This document shows, piece after piece, positions 1 to 12,993 of a DNA stretch of 64,000 nt; the stretch's first letter is position 1, and each line of letters opens with the position of its first letter. The notes beneath the pieces are model-generated. The model was not told where the DNA came from. It was given only the letters and a program-made list of their open reading frames with translations, and made no database searches. This DNA comes from Nemertoderma westbladi (Eukaryota; Xenacoelomorpha; Nemertodermatida; Nemertodermatidae). The DNA lies in NCBI GenBank assembly GCA_032718475.1, contig JAUCBJ010008508.1:1-64000 (forward strand). The letters run 5' to 3'. The position numbers and the translations under genes are program-made.

Positions 1-2345
1 TCTCATAACGTTACTCTATCAGTTTATTCTTGTAAAATTAGTTAATTCGGTTTCTTGTTGAAACTTACTTTGATAAATCCTTTGTTAAAACTGTAAATAT
101 ACTGCAATTTCCTGACATGTTTTCTTTTGGTCCGACTTCGGGACAGCCGAACACCAGGGAGATGGCAGCCTAGACCGTTAGGCCGTAAGCAACGCAGGGA
201 AGGGATGTCCACAACACGCTAGCGCCCACATTGGATCGACCGCGCACCCCCTTTGCCCCCCTTCGAAATGCTCAACTTGCCATGCAGCGCCCGCTTTGTG
301 AGAAAGGTAAGACTTTGTTCGACGCCCTTGCCCGCCGTAAGACCTATAGATCAGGGTAAGCGTGACACCGCACTGGACGCCGCAAATTTAGGATCAAATA
401 ATTATATCCAGACACCCCCCCCCTTCTTGTCAGTCCTACGAACCCCTGGGTTAACCTGTACTTCCTACAGGTGCGAACTATTGCCATTCGTCAGTACGCG
501 AGTACACATTAGGCACGGACAGCATATGTTCCATAATTTAGTGAGTCGTAGCACTGACTGTTTGGTACCGGTTCGCTTTGTAGAACGTACATTAGTACCC
601 CCCCCCCCCCCCCTTGTCTGGAGTTAGCTATTTGATCAGGCAAGGAGTATTTCTGCTACCGGCACACTGCTTGGCCTAGGGAGGTTTATTAATATCCTAC
701 CGCGCCTTGCCACGTACTGATAGGTATTGCTGCTAACTACCGCAGCAACAAAATTCTAGAATTAAATTAGTATACCAGATCAGCTAACGTACGGTAGCGA
801 TTAACCCCTATTCTTATCTTACAACCAGAATCTGGTATTAGTGCCGATCACGGGTGTAGTTACTAACACTGTGGTTGCCCATTGGGTTGTGGATAGGAAG
901 GAGAGAGCTTTGACGTCATTCGTGAGTATAAAGTTCTACAAACGCGACTAGTTTATTTTAGTAGCTAGCGCACGGTATCATTTTAGTCAGAAAATCACTA
1001 AAACCTAGTAAAAGGAATTACCCGAAATTGTTTTATTCGTAACACACCCACACACACACGCCCTAAAACATATCGCCCTTAAAGTTCTACTAGCTATAGC
1101 GTACTATACATTACGTTAGGTGGAAATTATCTGTATTTGTAAAATTAGGATCTGATTTAGTTGCGGCAAAATAAGGAGTATTTCACTTTCGTTATTAAAC
1201 TGTTGTTTGTCTGGACAACGGTATTGTTACATTTAGGCCTGACCTTTTAGACTGATTTCGTACAGGGGGATCAGTTATTGTTACATTTAGGCACGACCCC
1301 TTTTCGACTGATTCAGGACTGTCAGTGTTGTTACGCTAGGTCTGTTAACCCACTAGCTCGTATATAAACCATATAAATCACACCGCGGCAAGTTACTGTA
1401 TTTAGGACTGTCAGTGATAGTTAGGATTCGCTGCGCGGGGATTGTTTTCCCGTGAGTTTGGTCTGTTACTGTAACTGTACATCTGCCTCACCGGTTAGAG
1501 GACAGGTATCCTTCTGTCTAGTACGTAGGCATTCGACCCGCTCACGTACATAGAATAGATACAAGGCTCTGTTCCTCGCCAGTAGTCGTTTGTGTACTAT
1601 ATCTGTTTGTTTAGATATCCTGGACTGGGATTTGTTGTCAGATACTGTACAAGCCCGTATACATTACTAGAGTCTCATAGTAAGATACATCGTTACTAGG
1701 ATCTGGTAAGCGGTATACTACTGGACCCTTACATTCTGTCTCATAATCAATTAGTGTGAGGGTAGTTCCGGTGGTGTACGAAAAATTTTCTAGACAACTT
1801 CAAACTATAATTATTATGTTGTAATCATCTAATGAATTATAAAAGCTGTTGTGATTTTAGAAGATAGAGAGCAGTTAGCGAAATGATTATTTTGTTCTAT
1901 CGGATAGAGTAGTCGGAGTCTCAGAGAGGAGTCGAGGTGTCAATTGATTAATAATAATAACAGCAGTTGTCATGGATTCAATACAATCGCGCACAAGAAG
2001 TGATAGACAAATTCGGTCTTATTTTTGTAATAAATAAAACAAGTTGAGATGTTTCAATGTAAACCGCCATTAACAATTTACACTGTTCAATGTAAACAAC
2101 GATATTAATTAAATATAACAATTATATTATTATTATATAACAGATGTGATAACAGAGTGATATTACTTGGCACAGAAAGTACTTCTTTGTTAGTTGGCCC
2201 TTCCTATTGAATGCATTACCAGGCCATCTCTATACATTTTTCATGAGTGCCAGCTGGTGTTTTTATCATTGTCTATGGCAATTTTAGTGTTATGGGGCTA
2301 TTTTTCGAAATAAAACAAGTTGAGATGTTTCAATTTAAACCGTGA
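1..2345. other. Gene-free 5' flank, no supported gene
   Basis: I see no convincing gene here. There is a run of 16 C at 598-613, a CA-rich stretch near 1040-1062, and loosely repeated phrases around TTGTTACATTTAGG at about 1225-1300. A 124-codon open frame at 253-627 reads through the C run as polyproline and resembles no family I know. A 34-bp phrase beginning AAATAAAACAAGTTGAG occurs at 2032-2065 and again, with one or two changes, at 2308-2341. This points to an old duplicated or interspersed repeat. Confidence 0.5.
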
Positions 2346-2548
2346 TTTCACAAGTACCCATAGAAATCTATTTTCATGGTTCATGCAAAATTTCATCACA
2401 ATCGTTAGAGCCGTTTTTGCTCTAGGTCATTAGCCAGTAGTCAGTAGCCAATAATCAGTAGTCATCGCAGTAGCCAGTAGTCTAGTAGCTTTTTTTCTTA
2501 CAGCAATCAAGTCTAACGACTTGCTAATAAGTTATATAAGCTAATAAG
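2346..2548 (+). mobile_element. Helitron-like 3' end / interspersed repeat, copy 1
   Basis: This segment closely matches 52440-52595 in the same orientation. Both start near TTTCACAAGTA, share GTTAGAGCCGTTTTTGCTCT, then an AGTAGTCAGTAG-rich stretch, then a short hairpin (CAAGTC, 4-nt loop, GACTTG at 2508-2523). CTAA followed by T lies 17 nt further on, at 2541-2544. A 3' hairpin followed by CTRR and T is the known terminus of Helitrons. Calling it a non-autonomous Helitron is inference, because no 5' TC end or Rep/helicase is visible. The 32-bp minisatellite begins within a few bases of the CTAA. Confidence 0.45.
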
Positions 2549-5500
2549 TGTTATCCGGAAGCAAACTGAACCAGTGCCGGTGTTAACCGGAAGCCAACTG
2601 AACCAGTGTCAGTACTATCTGGAAGCAAACTGAACCAGTACCAGTGTTATCCGGAAGCAAACTGAACCAGTGCCGGTGCTATCCAGAATCAAACGGAAAC
2701 AGTGTCGGTTCTATCCATAAATAACTGAACCAGTGCCGGTGCTATCCGGAAGCAAACTGAACCAGTGCCGGTGCTATCCGGAAGCAAACTGAACCAGTGC
2801 CAGTGCTATCCAGAATCAAACTGAAACAGTGTCGGTGCTATCCATAAATAACTGAACCAGTGCCGGTGCTATCCGGAAGCAAACTGAACCAGTGCCGGTG
2901 CTATCCGGAAGCAAACTGAACCAGTGCCAGTGCTATCAAGAAGCAAACTGAAACAGTGTCCGCGCTATCTGTAAATAACTGAACCAGTGCCGGTGCTATC
3001 CGGAAGCAAACTGAACCAGTGCCGGTGCTATCCGGAAGCAAACAGAACCAGTGCCGGTGCTATCCGGAAGCAAACTGAACCAGTGTCAGTGCTATCAAGA
3101 AGCAAACTGAAACAGTGTCGGTGCTATCTGGAAGCCAACTGAACCAGTGTCAGTACTATCTGGAAGCAAACTGAACCAGTGCCGGTGCTATCCGGAAGCA
3201 AACTGAACCAGTGCCAGTGCTATCAAGAAGCAAACTGAACCAGTGCCGGTGCTATCTGGAAGCCAACTGAACCAGTGCCGGTGCTATCCGGAAGCAAACT
3301 GAACCAGTGCCGGTGGTATCCGGAATCAAACTGAACCAGTACCAGTGCTATCAAGAAGCAAACTGAACCAGTGTCAGTGCTATCAAGAAGCAAACTGAAA
3401 CAGTGTCGGTGCTATCTGGAAGCCAACTGAACCAGTGTCAGTACTATCTGGAAGCAAACTGAATCAGTGCCGGTGCTATCCGGAAGCAAACTGAACCAGT
3501 GTCAGTGCTATCAAGAAGCAAACTGAAACAGTGTCGGTGCTATCTGGAAGCCAACTGAACCAGTGTCAGTACTATCTGGAAGCAAACTGAACCAGTGCCG
3601 GTGCTATCCGGAAGCAAACTGAACCAGTGCCGGTGCTATCCGGAAGCAAACTGAACCAGTGCCGGTGCTATCCGGAAGCAAACTGAACCAGTGCCAGTGC
3701 TATCAAGAAGCAAACTGAACCAGTGCCGGTGCTATCTGGAAGCCAACTGAACCAGTGCCGGTGCTATCCGGAAGCAAACAGAACCAGTGCCGGTGCTATC
3801 CGGAAGCAAACTGAACCAGTGCCAGTGCTATCAAGAAGCAAACTGAACCAGTACCAGTGCTATCCGGAAGCAAACTGAAACAGTGTCCGCGCTATCTGTA
3901 AATAACTGAACCAGTGCCGGTGCTATCCGGAAGCAAACTGAACCAGTGCCGGTGCTATCCGGAAGCAAACAGAACCAGTGCCGGTGCTATCCGGAAGCAA
4001 ACTGAACCAGTGTCAGTGCTATCAAGAAGCAAACTGAAACAGTGTCGGTGCTATCTGGAAGCCAACTGAACCAGTGTCAGTACTATCTGGAAGCAAACTG
4101 AACCAGTGCCGGTGCTATCCGGAAGCAAACTGAACCAGTGCCGGTGCTATCCGGAAGCAAACAGAACCAGTGCCGGTGCTATCCGGAAGCAAACTGAACC
4201 AGTGCCAGTGCTATCAAGAAGCAAACTGAAACAGTGTCGGTGCTATCTGGAAGCAAACTGAAACAGTACCAGTGCTATCCGGAAGCAAACTGAACCAGTG
4301 CCAGTGCTATCAAGAAGCAAACTGAAACAGTGTCAGTACTATCTGGAAGCAAACAGAACCAGTGCCGGTGCTATCCGGAAGCAAACTGAACCAGTGCCAG
4401 TGCTATCAAGAAGCAAACTGAAACAGTGTCAGTACTATCTGGAAGCAAACTGTACCAGTGCCGGTGCTATCCGGAAGCAAACTGAACCAGTGCCGGTGCT
4501 ATCCGGAAGCAAACTGAACCAGTGCCGGTGCTATCCGGAAGCAAACTGAACCAGTGCCAGTGCTATCAAGAAGCAAACTGAACCAGTGCCGGTGCTATCT
4601 GGAAGCAAACTGAACCAGTGCCGGTGCTATCTGGAAGCCAACTGAACCAGTACCGGTGCTATCCGGAAGCAAACAGAACCAGTGCCGGTGCTATCCGGAA
4701 GCAAACTGAACCAGTGCCAGTGCTATCAAGAAGCAAACTGAACCAGTACCAGTGCTATCAAGAAGCAAACTGAAACAGTGTCGGTGCTATCTGGAAGCCA
4801 ACTGAACCAGTGTCAGTACTATCTGGAAGCAAACTGAACCAGTGCCGGTGCTATCCGGAAGCAAACTGAACCAGTGCCGGTGCTATCCGGAAGCAAAGCA
4901 AACTGAACCAGTGCCGGTGCTATCCGGAAGCAAACTGAACCAGTGCCAGTGCTATCAAGAAGCAAACTGAACCAGTGCCGGTGCTATCTGGAAGCAAACT
5001 GAACCAGTGCCGGTGCTATCCGGAAGCAAACAGAACCAGTGCCGGTGCTATCCGGAAGCAAACTGAACCAGTGCCGGTGCTATCCGGAAGCAAACTGAAC
5101 CAGTGCCAGTGCTATCAAGAAGCAAACTGAACCAGTGCCAGTGCTATCAAGAAGCAAACTGAACCAGTGCCGGTGCTATCTGGAAGCCAACTGAACCAGT
5201 GCCGGTGCTATCCGGAAGCAAACAGAACCAGTGCCGGTGCTATCCGGAAGCAAACTGAACCAGTGCCAGTGCTATCAAGAAGCAAACTGAACCAGTACCA
5301 GTGCTATCCGGAAGCAAACTGAAACAGTGTCCGCGCTATCTGTAAATAACTGAACCAGTGCCGGTGCTATCCGGAAGCAAACTGAACCAGTGCCGGTGCT
5401 ATCCGGAAGCAAACAGAACCAGTGCCGGTGCTATCCGGAAGCAAACTGAACCAGTGTCAGTGCTATCAAGAAGCAAACTGAAACAGTGTCGGTGCTATCT

Positions 5501-8500
5501 GGAAGCCAACTGAACCAGTGTCAGTACTATCTGGAAGCAAACTGAACCAGTGCCGGTGCTATCCGGAGGCAAACTGAACCAGTGCCGGTGCTATCCGGAA
5601 GCAAACAGAACCAGTGCCGGTGCTATCCGGAAGCAAACTGAACCAGTGCCAGTGCTATCAAGAAGCAAACTGAACCAGTGCCAGTGCTATCAAGAAGCAA
5701 ACTGAAACAGTGTCGGTGCTATCTGGAAGCCAACTGAAGAAGTGTCAGTACTATCTGGAAGCAAACTGAACCAGTGCCGGTGCTATCCGGAAGCAAACAG
5801 AACCAGTGCCGGTGCTATCCGGAAGCAAACTGAACAAGTACCAGTGCTATCCGGAAGCAAACTGAAACAGTGTCCGCGCTATCTGTAAATAACTGAACCA
5901 GTGCCGGTGCTATCCGGAAGCAAACTGAACCAGTGCCGGTGCTATCCGGAAGCAAACAGAACCAGTGCCGGTGCTATCCGGAAGCAAACTGAACCAGTGT
6001 CAGTGCTATCAAGAAGCAAACTGAAACAGTGTCGGTGCTATCTGGAAGCCAACTGAACCAGTGTCAGTACTATCTGGAAGCAAACTGAACCAGTGCCGGT
6101 GCTATCCGGAAGCAAACTGAACCAGTGCCGGTGCTATCCGGAAGCAAACAGAACCAGTGCCGGTGCTATCCGGAAGCAAACTGAACCAGTGCCAGTGCTA
6201 TCAAGAAGCAAACTGAAACAGTGTCGGTGCTATCCGTAAATAACTGAACCAGTGCCGGTGCTATCCGGAAGCAAGCTGAACCAGTGCCAGTGCTATCAAG
6301 AAGCAAACTGAAACAGTGTCGGTGCTATCCGTAAATAACTGAACCAGTGCCGGTGCTATCTGGAAGCAAACTGAACCAGTACCAGTGCTATCCGGAAGCA
6401 AACTGAACCAGTACCAGTGCTATCCGGAAGCAAACTGAACCAGTACCAGTGCTATCCGGAAGCATACTGAGCCAGTACAAGTGTAATCTGGAAGCAAACT
6501 AAACCAGTGCCAGTGCTATCCGGAAGCAAACTGAACCAGTGTCAGTGCTATCCGAAAGCAAACTGAAACAGTGCCAATGCTATCCGGAAGCAAACTGAGC
6601 CAGTACCAGTGTAATCTGGAAGCAAACTGAACCAGTGCCAGTGCTATCCGGAAGCAAACTGAACCAGTGCCAGTGCTATCCAGAAGCAAACTGAAACAGT
6701 ACCGGTGCTATCCAGAAGCAAATTGAACCAGTGCCAGTGCTATCTGGGACCAAACTGAACCAGTGCCCGTGCTATCTGGAAGCAAACTGAACCAGTGCCG
6801 GTGCTATCTGGAAGCAAACTGAACAAGTTCCGGTGCTATCCGGAAGCAAACTGAATTTAGTGCCGGTCCTACCCGGAAGCAAACTGAACCAGTGCCGGTG
6901 TTATCCGGAAGCAGACTGAACCACTGTCAGTGCTATCTGGAAGCAAACTGAACCAGTGCCGGTGCTATCCGAAGCAATCTGAACAAGTGCCGGTGCTATC
7001 CGGAAGCAAACTAAACCAGTACCGGTGCTATCTGGAAACAAACTGAACCAATGCTGGTGCTATACAGAAGCAAACTGAACCAGTTCTAGTGCTATACGGA
7101 AGCAAACTGAACCAGTGCCGGTGCTATCTGGAAGCAAACTGAAACAGTGTCGGTGCTATCTGGAAGCAAACTGAACCAATGCCGGTGCTATCCTGAAGCA
7201 AACTGAAACAGTGTCGGTGATGTCCGTAAATAAATTGAACCAGTGCCGGTGCCACCTGGAAGCAAACTGAACCAGTGCCGGTGCTATCCGGAAGCAAACT
7301 GAACCAGTGCCAGTGCTATCCGGAAGCAAACTGAACCAGTGCCGGTGCTATCTGGAAGCAAACTGAACCAGTGCCGGTGCTATCTGGAAGCAAACTGAAC
7401 CAGTGCCGGTGTTCTGGAAGCAAACTGAACCAGTGCCGGTGCTATCCGGAAGCAAACTGAACCAGTGCCAGTGCTATCCGGAAGCAAACTGAACCAGTGC
7501 CAGTGCTATATGGAAGCAAACGGAACCAGTGCTGGTGCTATCCGGAAGTAAACTGAACCAGTTCCGGTGCTATCCGGAAGCAAACTGAACCATTGCCAGT
7601 GCTATCTATCTGGAATGCAAACTGAACCAGTGCCGGTGCTGTACGTAAATAAACTGAACCAGTGCCGGTACTATCTGGAAGCAAACTGAATCAGTGCCGG
7701 TGCTATATGGAAGCCAACTGAACCAGTGCCAGTGCTATCCGGAATCAAACTTAACCAGTTCCGGTGCTATCCGGAAGCAAACTGAACCAGTGCCAGTATC
7801 TGGAAGCAAACTGAACCAGTACCGGTGCTATCCAGAAGCAAACTGAACCAGTGCCGGTGCTATCCAGAAGCAAACTGAACCAGTGCCAGTGCTATCCGGA
7901 ATCAAACTGAACCAGTTCCGGTGCTATCCGGAAGCAAACTGAACCAGTGCCAGTATCTGGAAGCAAACTGAACCAGTGCCGGTGCTATCCAGAAGCAAAC
8001 TGAACCAGTGCCGGTGCTATCCAGAAGCAAACTGAACCAGTACCGGTGCTATCTCGAAGCAAACTGAACCAGTGCCAGTGCTATCCAGAAGCAAACTGAA
8101 CCAGTGCCGGTGCTATCTGGAAGCAAACTGAACCAGTGCCGGTGCTATCCAGAAGCAAACTGAACCAGTGCCGGTGCTATCCGGAAGCAAACTGAACCAG
8201 TGCCAGTGCTATCCGGAAGCAAACTGAACCAGTGCCGGTGCTATCCGGAAGCAAACTGAACCAGTGCCAGTGCTATCCGGAAGCAAACTGAAACAGTGTC
8301 GGTGCTATCTGGAAGCAAACTGAACCAATGCCGGTGCTATCCTGAAGCAAACTGAAACAGTGTCGGTGATGTCCGTAAATAAATTGAACCAGTGCCGGTG
8401 CCACCTGGAAGCAAACTGAACCAGTGCCGGTGCTATCTGGAATCAAACTGGACCAGTGCCAGTGTTATCCGGAAGCAAACTGAACCAGTGCCGGTGCTAT

Positions 8501-10731
8501 TTGGATGCAAACTGAACCAGTGCCGGTGCTATCCGGAAGCAAACTGAAACAGTGCCAGTGCTATCCGGAAGCAAACTGAACCAGTGCTGGTGCTATCTGG
8601 AAGCAAACTGAACTAGTGAAGGTGCTATCCGGAAGCAACTGAACCGGTGCCAGTGCTATCCGGAATCAAACTGAAACAGTGTCGGTGCTATCTGGAAGCA
8701 AACTGAACCAATGCCGGTGCTATCCTGAAGCAAACTGAAACAGTGTCGGTGATGTCCGTAAATAAATTGAACCAGTGCCGGTGCCACCTGGAAGCAAACT
8801 GAAACAGTGCTGGCGCTATCCGGAAGCAAACTGAACCAGTGCCGGTGCTATCCGTAAATAAATTGAACCAGTGCTGGTGCTATCCAGAAGCAAACTGAAC
8901 CAGTACCAGTGCTATCCGGAAGCCAATCTGAACCAGTGCTGGTGCTATCCTGAAGCAAACTGAAACAGTGTCGGTGCTATGTCTGGAAGCAAACTGAACC
9001 AGTGCCGGTGCCACCTGGAAGCAAACTGAACCAGTGCCGGTGCTATCCTGGAAGCAAACTGAACCCGTGCCGGTGCTATGCGGAAGCAAACTGAACCAGT
9101 GCCGGTGCTATCTGGAAGCAAACTGAACCAATGCCGGTGCTATCCTGAAGCAAACTGAAACAGTGTCGGTGATGTCCGTAAATAAATTGAACCAGTGCCG
9201 GTGCCACCTGGAAGCAAACTGAACCAGTGCCGGTGCTATCCGGAAGCAAACTGAACCAGTGCCGGTGCTGTCCGTAAATAAATTGAACCAGTGCTGGTGC
9301 TATCCGGAAGCAAACTGAACCAGTACCAGTGCTATCCGGAAGCAAACTGAACCAGTGCCGGTGCTATCCTGAAGCAAACTGAAACAGTGTCGGTGATGTC
9401 CGTAAATAAATTGAACCAGTGCCGGTGCCACCTGGAAGCAAACTGAACCAGTGCCGGTGCTATCTGGAAGCAAACTGAACCAGTGCCGGTGCTATCCTGA
9501 AGCAAACTGAAACAGTGTCGGTGCTATGCGGAAGCAAACTGAACCAGTGCCGGTGCTATCTGGAAGCAAACTGAACCAATGCCGGTGCTATCCTGAAGCA
9601 AACTGAAACAGTGCTCGGTGCTGTCCGTAAATAAATTGAACCAGTGCCGGTGCTATCCTGGAAGCAAACTGAACCAGTGCCGGTGCTATCTGGAAGCAAA
9701 CTGAACCAGTGCCGGTGCTATCCGTGAAGCATAACTGAACCAGTGCCGGTGCTATCCGGAAGCAAACTGAAACAGTGCCGGTGCTATCCAGAAGCAAACT
9801 GAAACAGTGCCAGTGCTATCCGGAAGCAAACTGAAACAGTGTCGGTGCTATCTGGAAGCAAACTGAACCAATGCCGGTGCTATCTGGAAGCAAACTGAAC
9901 CAATGCCGGTGCTATCCTGAAGCAAACTGAAACAGTGTCGGTGCTATGCGGAAGCAAACTGAAACAGTGCTGGTGCCATCTGGAAGCAAACTGAACCAGT
10001 GCCGGTGCTATCCGGAAGCAAACTGAACCAGTGCCGGTGCTATCCGGAAGCAAACTGAAACAGTGTCGGTGCTATCTGGAAGCAAACTGAAACAGTGCCG
10101 GTGCTATCCGGAAGCAAACTGAAACAGTGTCGGTGCTATCTGGAAGCAAACTGAACCAGTGCCGGTGCTATCTGGAAGCAAACTGAACCAGTGCTGGTGC
10201 TATCCGGAAGCAAACTGAACCAGTGCCGGTGCTATCTGGGAGCAAACTGAACCAGTGCTGGTGCTGTCCGTAAATAAATTGAACCAGTGCTGGTGCTATC
10301 CGGAAGCAAACTGAACCAGTGCCGGTGCTATCTGGGAGCAAACTGAACCAGTGCTGGTGCTGTCCGTAAATAAATTGAACCAGTGCTGGTGCTATCCGGA
10401 AGCAAACTGAACCAGTGCCGGTGCAATCTGGGAGCAAACTGAACCAGTGCTGGTGCTGTCCGTAAATAAATTGAACCAGTGCTGGTGCTATTCGGAAGCA
10501 AACTGAACCAGTGCCGGTGCAATCTGGGAGCAAACTGAACCAGTGCTGGTGCCGTCCGTAAATAAATTGAACCAGTGCTGGTGCTATCCGGAAGCAAACT
10601 GAACCCGTGCCGGTGCTGTCCGTAAATAAATTGAACCAGTGCTGGTGCTATCCGGAAGCAAACTGAACCCGTGCCGGTGCTGTCCGTAAATAAATTGAAC
10701 CAGTGCTGGTGCTATCCGGAAGCAAACTGAA
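2549..10731. repeat. Minisatellite 1, 32-bp unit, about 255 copies
   Basis: The unit is 32 bp: ACCAGTGCCGGTGCTA followed by TCCGGAAGCAAACTGA. Variants include AAGAAGC for CCGGAAGC, GTGTCAGTACTAT for GTGCCGGTGCTAT, and a 31-bp form with GTAAATAACTG. From 2.55 to 6.3 kb the variants recur in ordered blocks: the rare phrase GTGTCCGCGCTATC appears near 2956, 3883, 5328 and 5870. From 6.3 kb onward monomers are more diverged and other variants dominate (GTCCGTAAATAAATTG, GCCACCTGG). The unit is not a multiple of three, so open frames inside are short and not coding. The left edge abuts a Helitron-like end and the right edge abuts the (TAG)4 tail of LINE A1. Confidence 0.95.
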
Positions 10732-12713
10732 CTACTACTACTATTATAGTTGGCCTGCTGCATTGAAACTAAACGTTGAGATGCTAAGCTGGCTTGACAA
10801 AAATATTTTTCCCACCACCAATCACCATGCAATCCACAATTGGCATTTGGCATGTCCCAATGCAGCGCGCATTAAGAATGCTATGCCGTCTTATTAAGAA
10901 ATTTGCTCCACCACATCTAACTGACCATGACTTTCGCGAGATCATCCGCATGCCAGTGTCCTTTAAGACGCGTCTCAAGAATTCATGGGCTATTCACCAT
11001 ACTAGATTCTCCATGGGGCTGCCAAAGCACAAGATTGTGCACAGGCTGGTCCTCATGGCGAAAGCAATGTCCTGTAAAGTGGAGGCGGCGTGGTTCAAGT
11101 GTCATGCTTGGGGGAACCAATGAGACACCTCCAATATTATATAGTGTCTGGATGGAGATGTTTCATAGTTATAACAAAAATCCCACGGGGGGGGGGGGTG
11201 GGGGTTATAATTACCCTCCCCCTCCGGGTTTAATAAGGGTTAGTTTTCGACTTATTCTATATTCTATATTCTGACTGAATTCCAAATCCTGGAAAGCCTT
11301 TTCAAGGCTGCCCATACCTTTCCCTTACGCATTCGAAGGTTCTCACATGACTTCCGGATCCATGATAACAGGTAAAATAAGTCGTCCACATGCTCAAGCT
11401 TATCATCCTTTGATGGTCATCCGTTAACGTTCAAAGTTAACAGTCAAAATTTTGGTCTTTTTTGAGTTAATAAAAAGACCAACACTAGAAGCAGCCTGTT
11501 CTAATGAGCTGAGGAGCCGTTTGGCTCCCTCTAGTGATTCTGAGAGTACTCCGAAGTCATCAGCAAAGTCTAGATCAGTTAGGTACTTGGCAGGATTTCC
11601 TCCCCTTCTGGAGCCAGTAGGTGGAGTTACCATCACCCCATCATCATTATAATGATCTAAGGACATGCGTAGAACGTAGTCAACCACAATTATGAACAAG
11701 AATGGCGCAAGTGTGTCTCCCTGGAGGACGCCCCATAACACTTCAAATGGTTCTGTGTCACCATCAACAGTAGACACAAATGTTGTCGAACCATCGTATA
11801 CTGATCTGATTGCTGCAATAATTTCATCAGGAATCCCATATAATGAAAGTATGCTGAACATACGTGAGCGAGACACTGTATCAAAGGCCTTGAAGAAGTC
11901 AACAAAGATAACAGCCAGATGCCTGTCTTTCTTTTTTGATAACTCTTCAATTATCTTTCTAAGTGCCAAAATGGGCTCCATGGTCCCACGACTTTTACGG
12001 AACCCATTCTGATTTCCACGGAGCAGTCTCTCAATGGGATCCCTGATGCGATTTAAAAGAATTCTATTGTATAGATTTGCAGCAATCTAGATCAATGAGA
12101 TTCCCCGAAAAGAACCGTAGAGTGTTAGGTTGCCCTTCTTGGGAACTGGCACCAACTTATTTGTTTTCATTTCTTGTGGGACTCTTGTTGCTCTGTACAT
12201 GTCTACTATGATGGGATAGATGAGCTTTAAACAGTAAGGTATTTTAAAGACCTCAGTGGGAACACTATTTGCTCTACTGGCACGATTGCTCTTAATGCTC
12301 TTTGCAGAAGCCTTCACTTCTGCAAAGGAGATATCGCCAATGGGAATATCTGGGAGTACAGACTCAGACACTTTTACTTTATATAGTTATCGGGCAATAC
12401 CCTGTCATTATTGAGGAGCTTTTCAAAGTGGGCCTTCCAACCATTGAGGTTATCGGCTGGATCGGTATCACCCTGGAGGACTCCCCATAACACTTCGAAT
12501 GGATCTGTGTCGCCTTCAAGCTTCAACAGTAGATACAAATGTCGTTTCACAATCCTGATCTGATGTTGCAATAATTTCATCAGGAATCCCATAAAATGAA
12601 AGTATGCTGAAGATACGTGAGCGAGAGACTAAATCGAAGGCCAGATATGTCTGGCTATGGGAATATATCTCGGAGTACGGACACTTATAACTCCTATAAA
12701 CGTATCAGGCAAT
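10732..12713 (-). mobile_element. LINE A1: degenerate RTE-like non-LTR retrotransposon, rearranged
   Basis: Reverse-strand copy of family A (other copies at 33.2, 35.2, 47.6 and 61.3 kb). The 3' end is (CTA)4 on + at 10732-10743, i.e. a (TAG)n tail. Upstream, at 11424-12371, is reverse transcriptase: NGFRK fingers, VIFVDFFKAFD (motif A), GVLQGDTLAPFLF (motif B) and LDFADD (motif C, intact). A stop or frameshift near 12087 and several downstream breaks make it inactive. A G-rich insertion lies at 11188-11210. Distal to 12455 the order is scrambled: 12455-12641 repeats the RT segment at about 11722-11890, and 12641-12713 repeats about 12331-12402. Assignment to an RTE-like, APE-endonuclease LINE rests on the copies at 35 and 61 kb and on the short 3' UTR with microsatellite tail. 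Confidence 0.85.
11424..11981 (-). pseudogene. Reverse transcriptase fragment of LINE A1
   Basis: 185 open codons covering the RT palm: FVDFFKAFDT (motif A, catalytic Asp), VLQGDTLAPFLFI (motif B), TDLDFADD (motif C, catalytic Asp pair, Phe in the usual Tyr position) and a following thumb segment ending VNFER. It is broken on both sides. The N-terminal fingers continue in another frame at 12087-12371 (VPVPKKGN, YGSFRGISLI). The thumb and tail are in pieces down to 10.8 kb. No start codon can be trusted. Confidence 0.8.
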
Positions 12714-12993
12714 AATTATAAGTACAGTATAGTGCTCTAAAGGAAGCCAATCATATGCCAAGTAAAACACACTCCACTGGATCTGCCAATGAGATAAAAA
12801 TACTTAAAACATTTTCAACCAATGAGAGTCGGGAAAAAATAATAGCACTGTAGCGTAAAAGTACTGCAACAGTTAGAAGATGGCACAAGTCGACTGTATT
12901 TCGGTGTGTGTTGAATGTTTGAGGTAAGAATGTGTTAAAAGTTATATTGTAGTCCTAAGAATCTATACAGTATGTAGCAAACATTATTTTCAT
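12714..12993. other. Intergenic, nothing recognised
   Basis: AT-rich unique sequence between LINE A1 and the hairpin at 12994. I see no open frame, RNA gene or clear repeat. Confidence 0.4.

Noticed and set aside
253-627. 124-codon forward frame
   Set aside because: Crosses a C16 run read as polyproline. No recognisable domain, splice partners or composition typical of a gene.
2549-10731. CRISPR-like array
   Set aside because: Units are contiguous 32-mers without unique spacers, and the genome is eukaryotic.
4298-10853. Open frames of 60-120 codons in minisatellite 1
   Set aside because: Repetitive translation of the 32-bp unit, shifting frame at each monomer. No independent evidence of coding.
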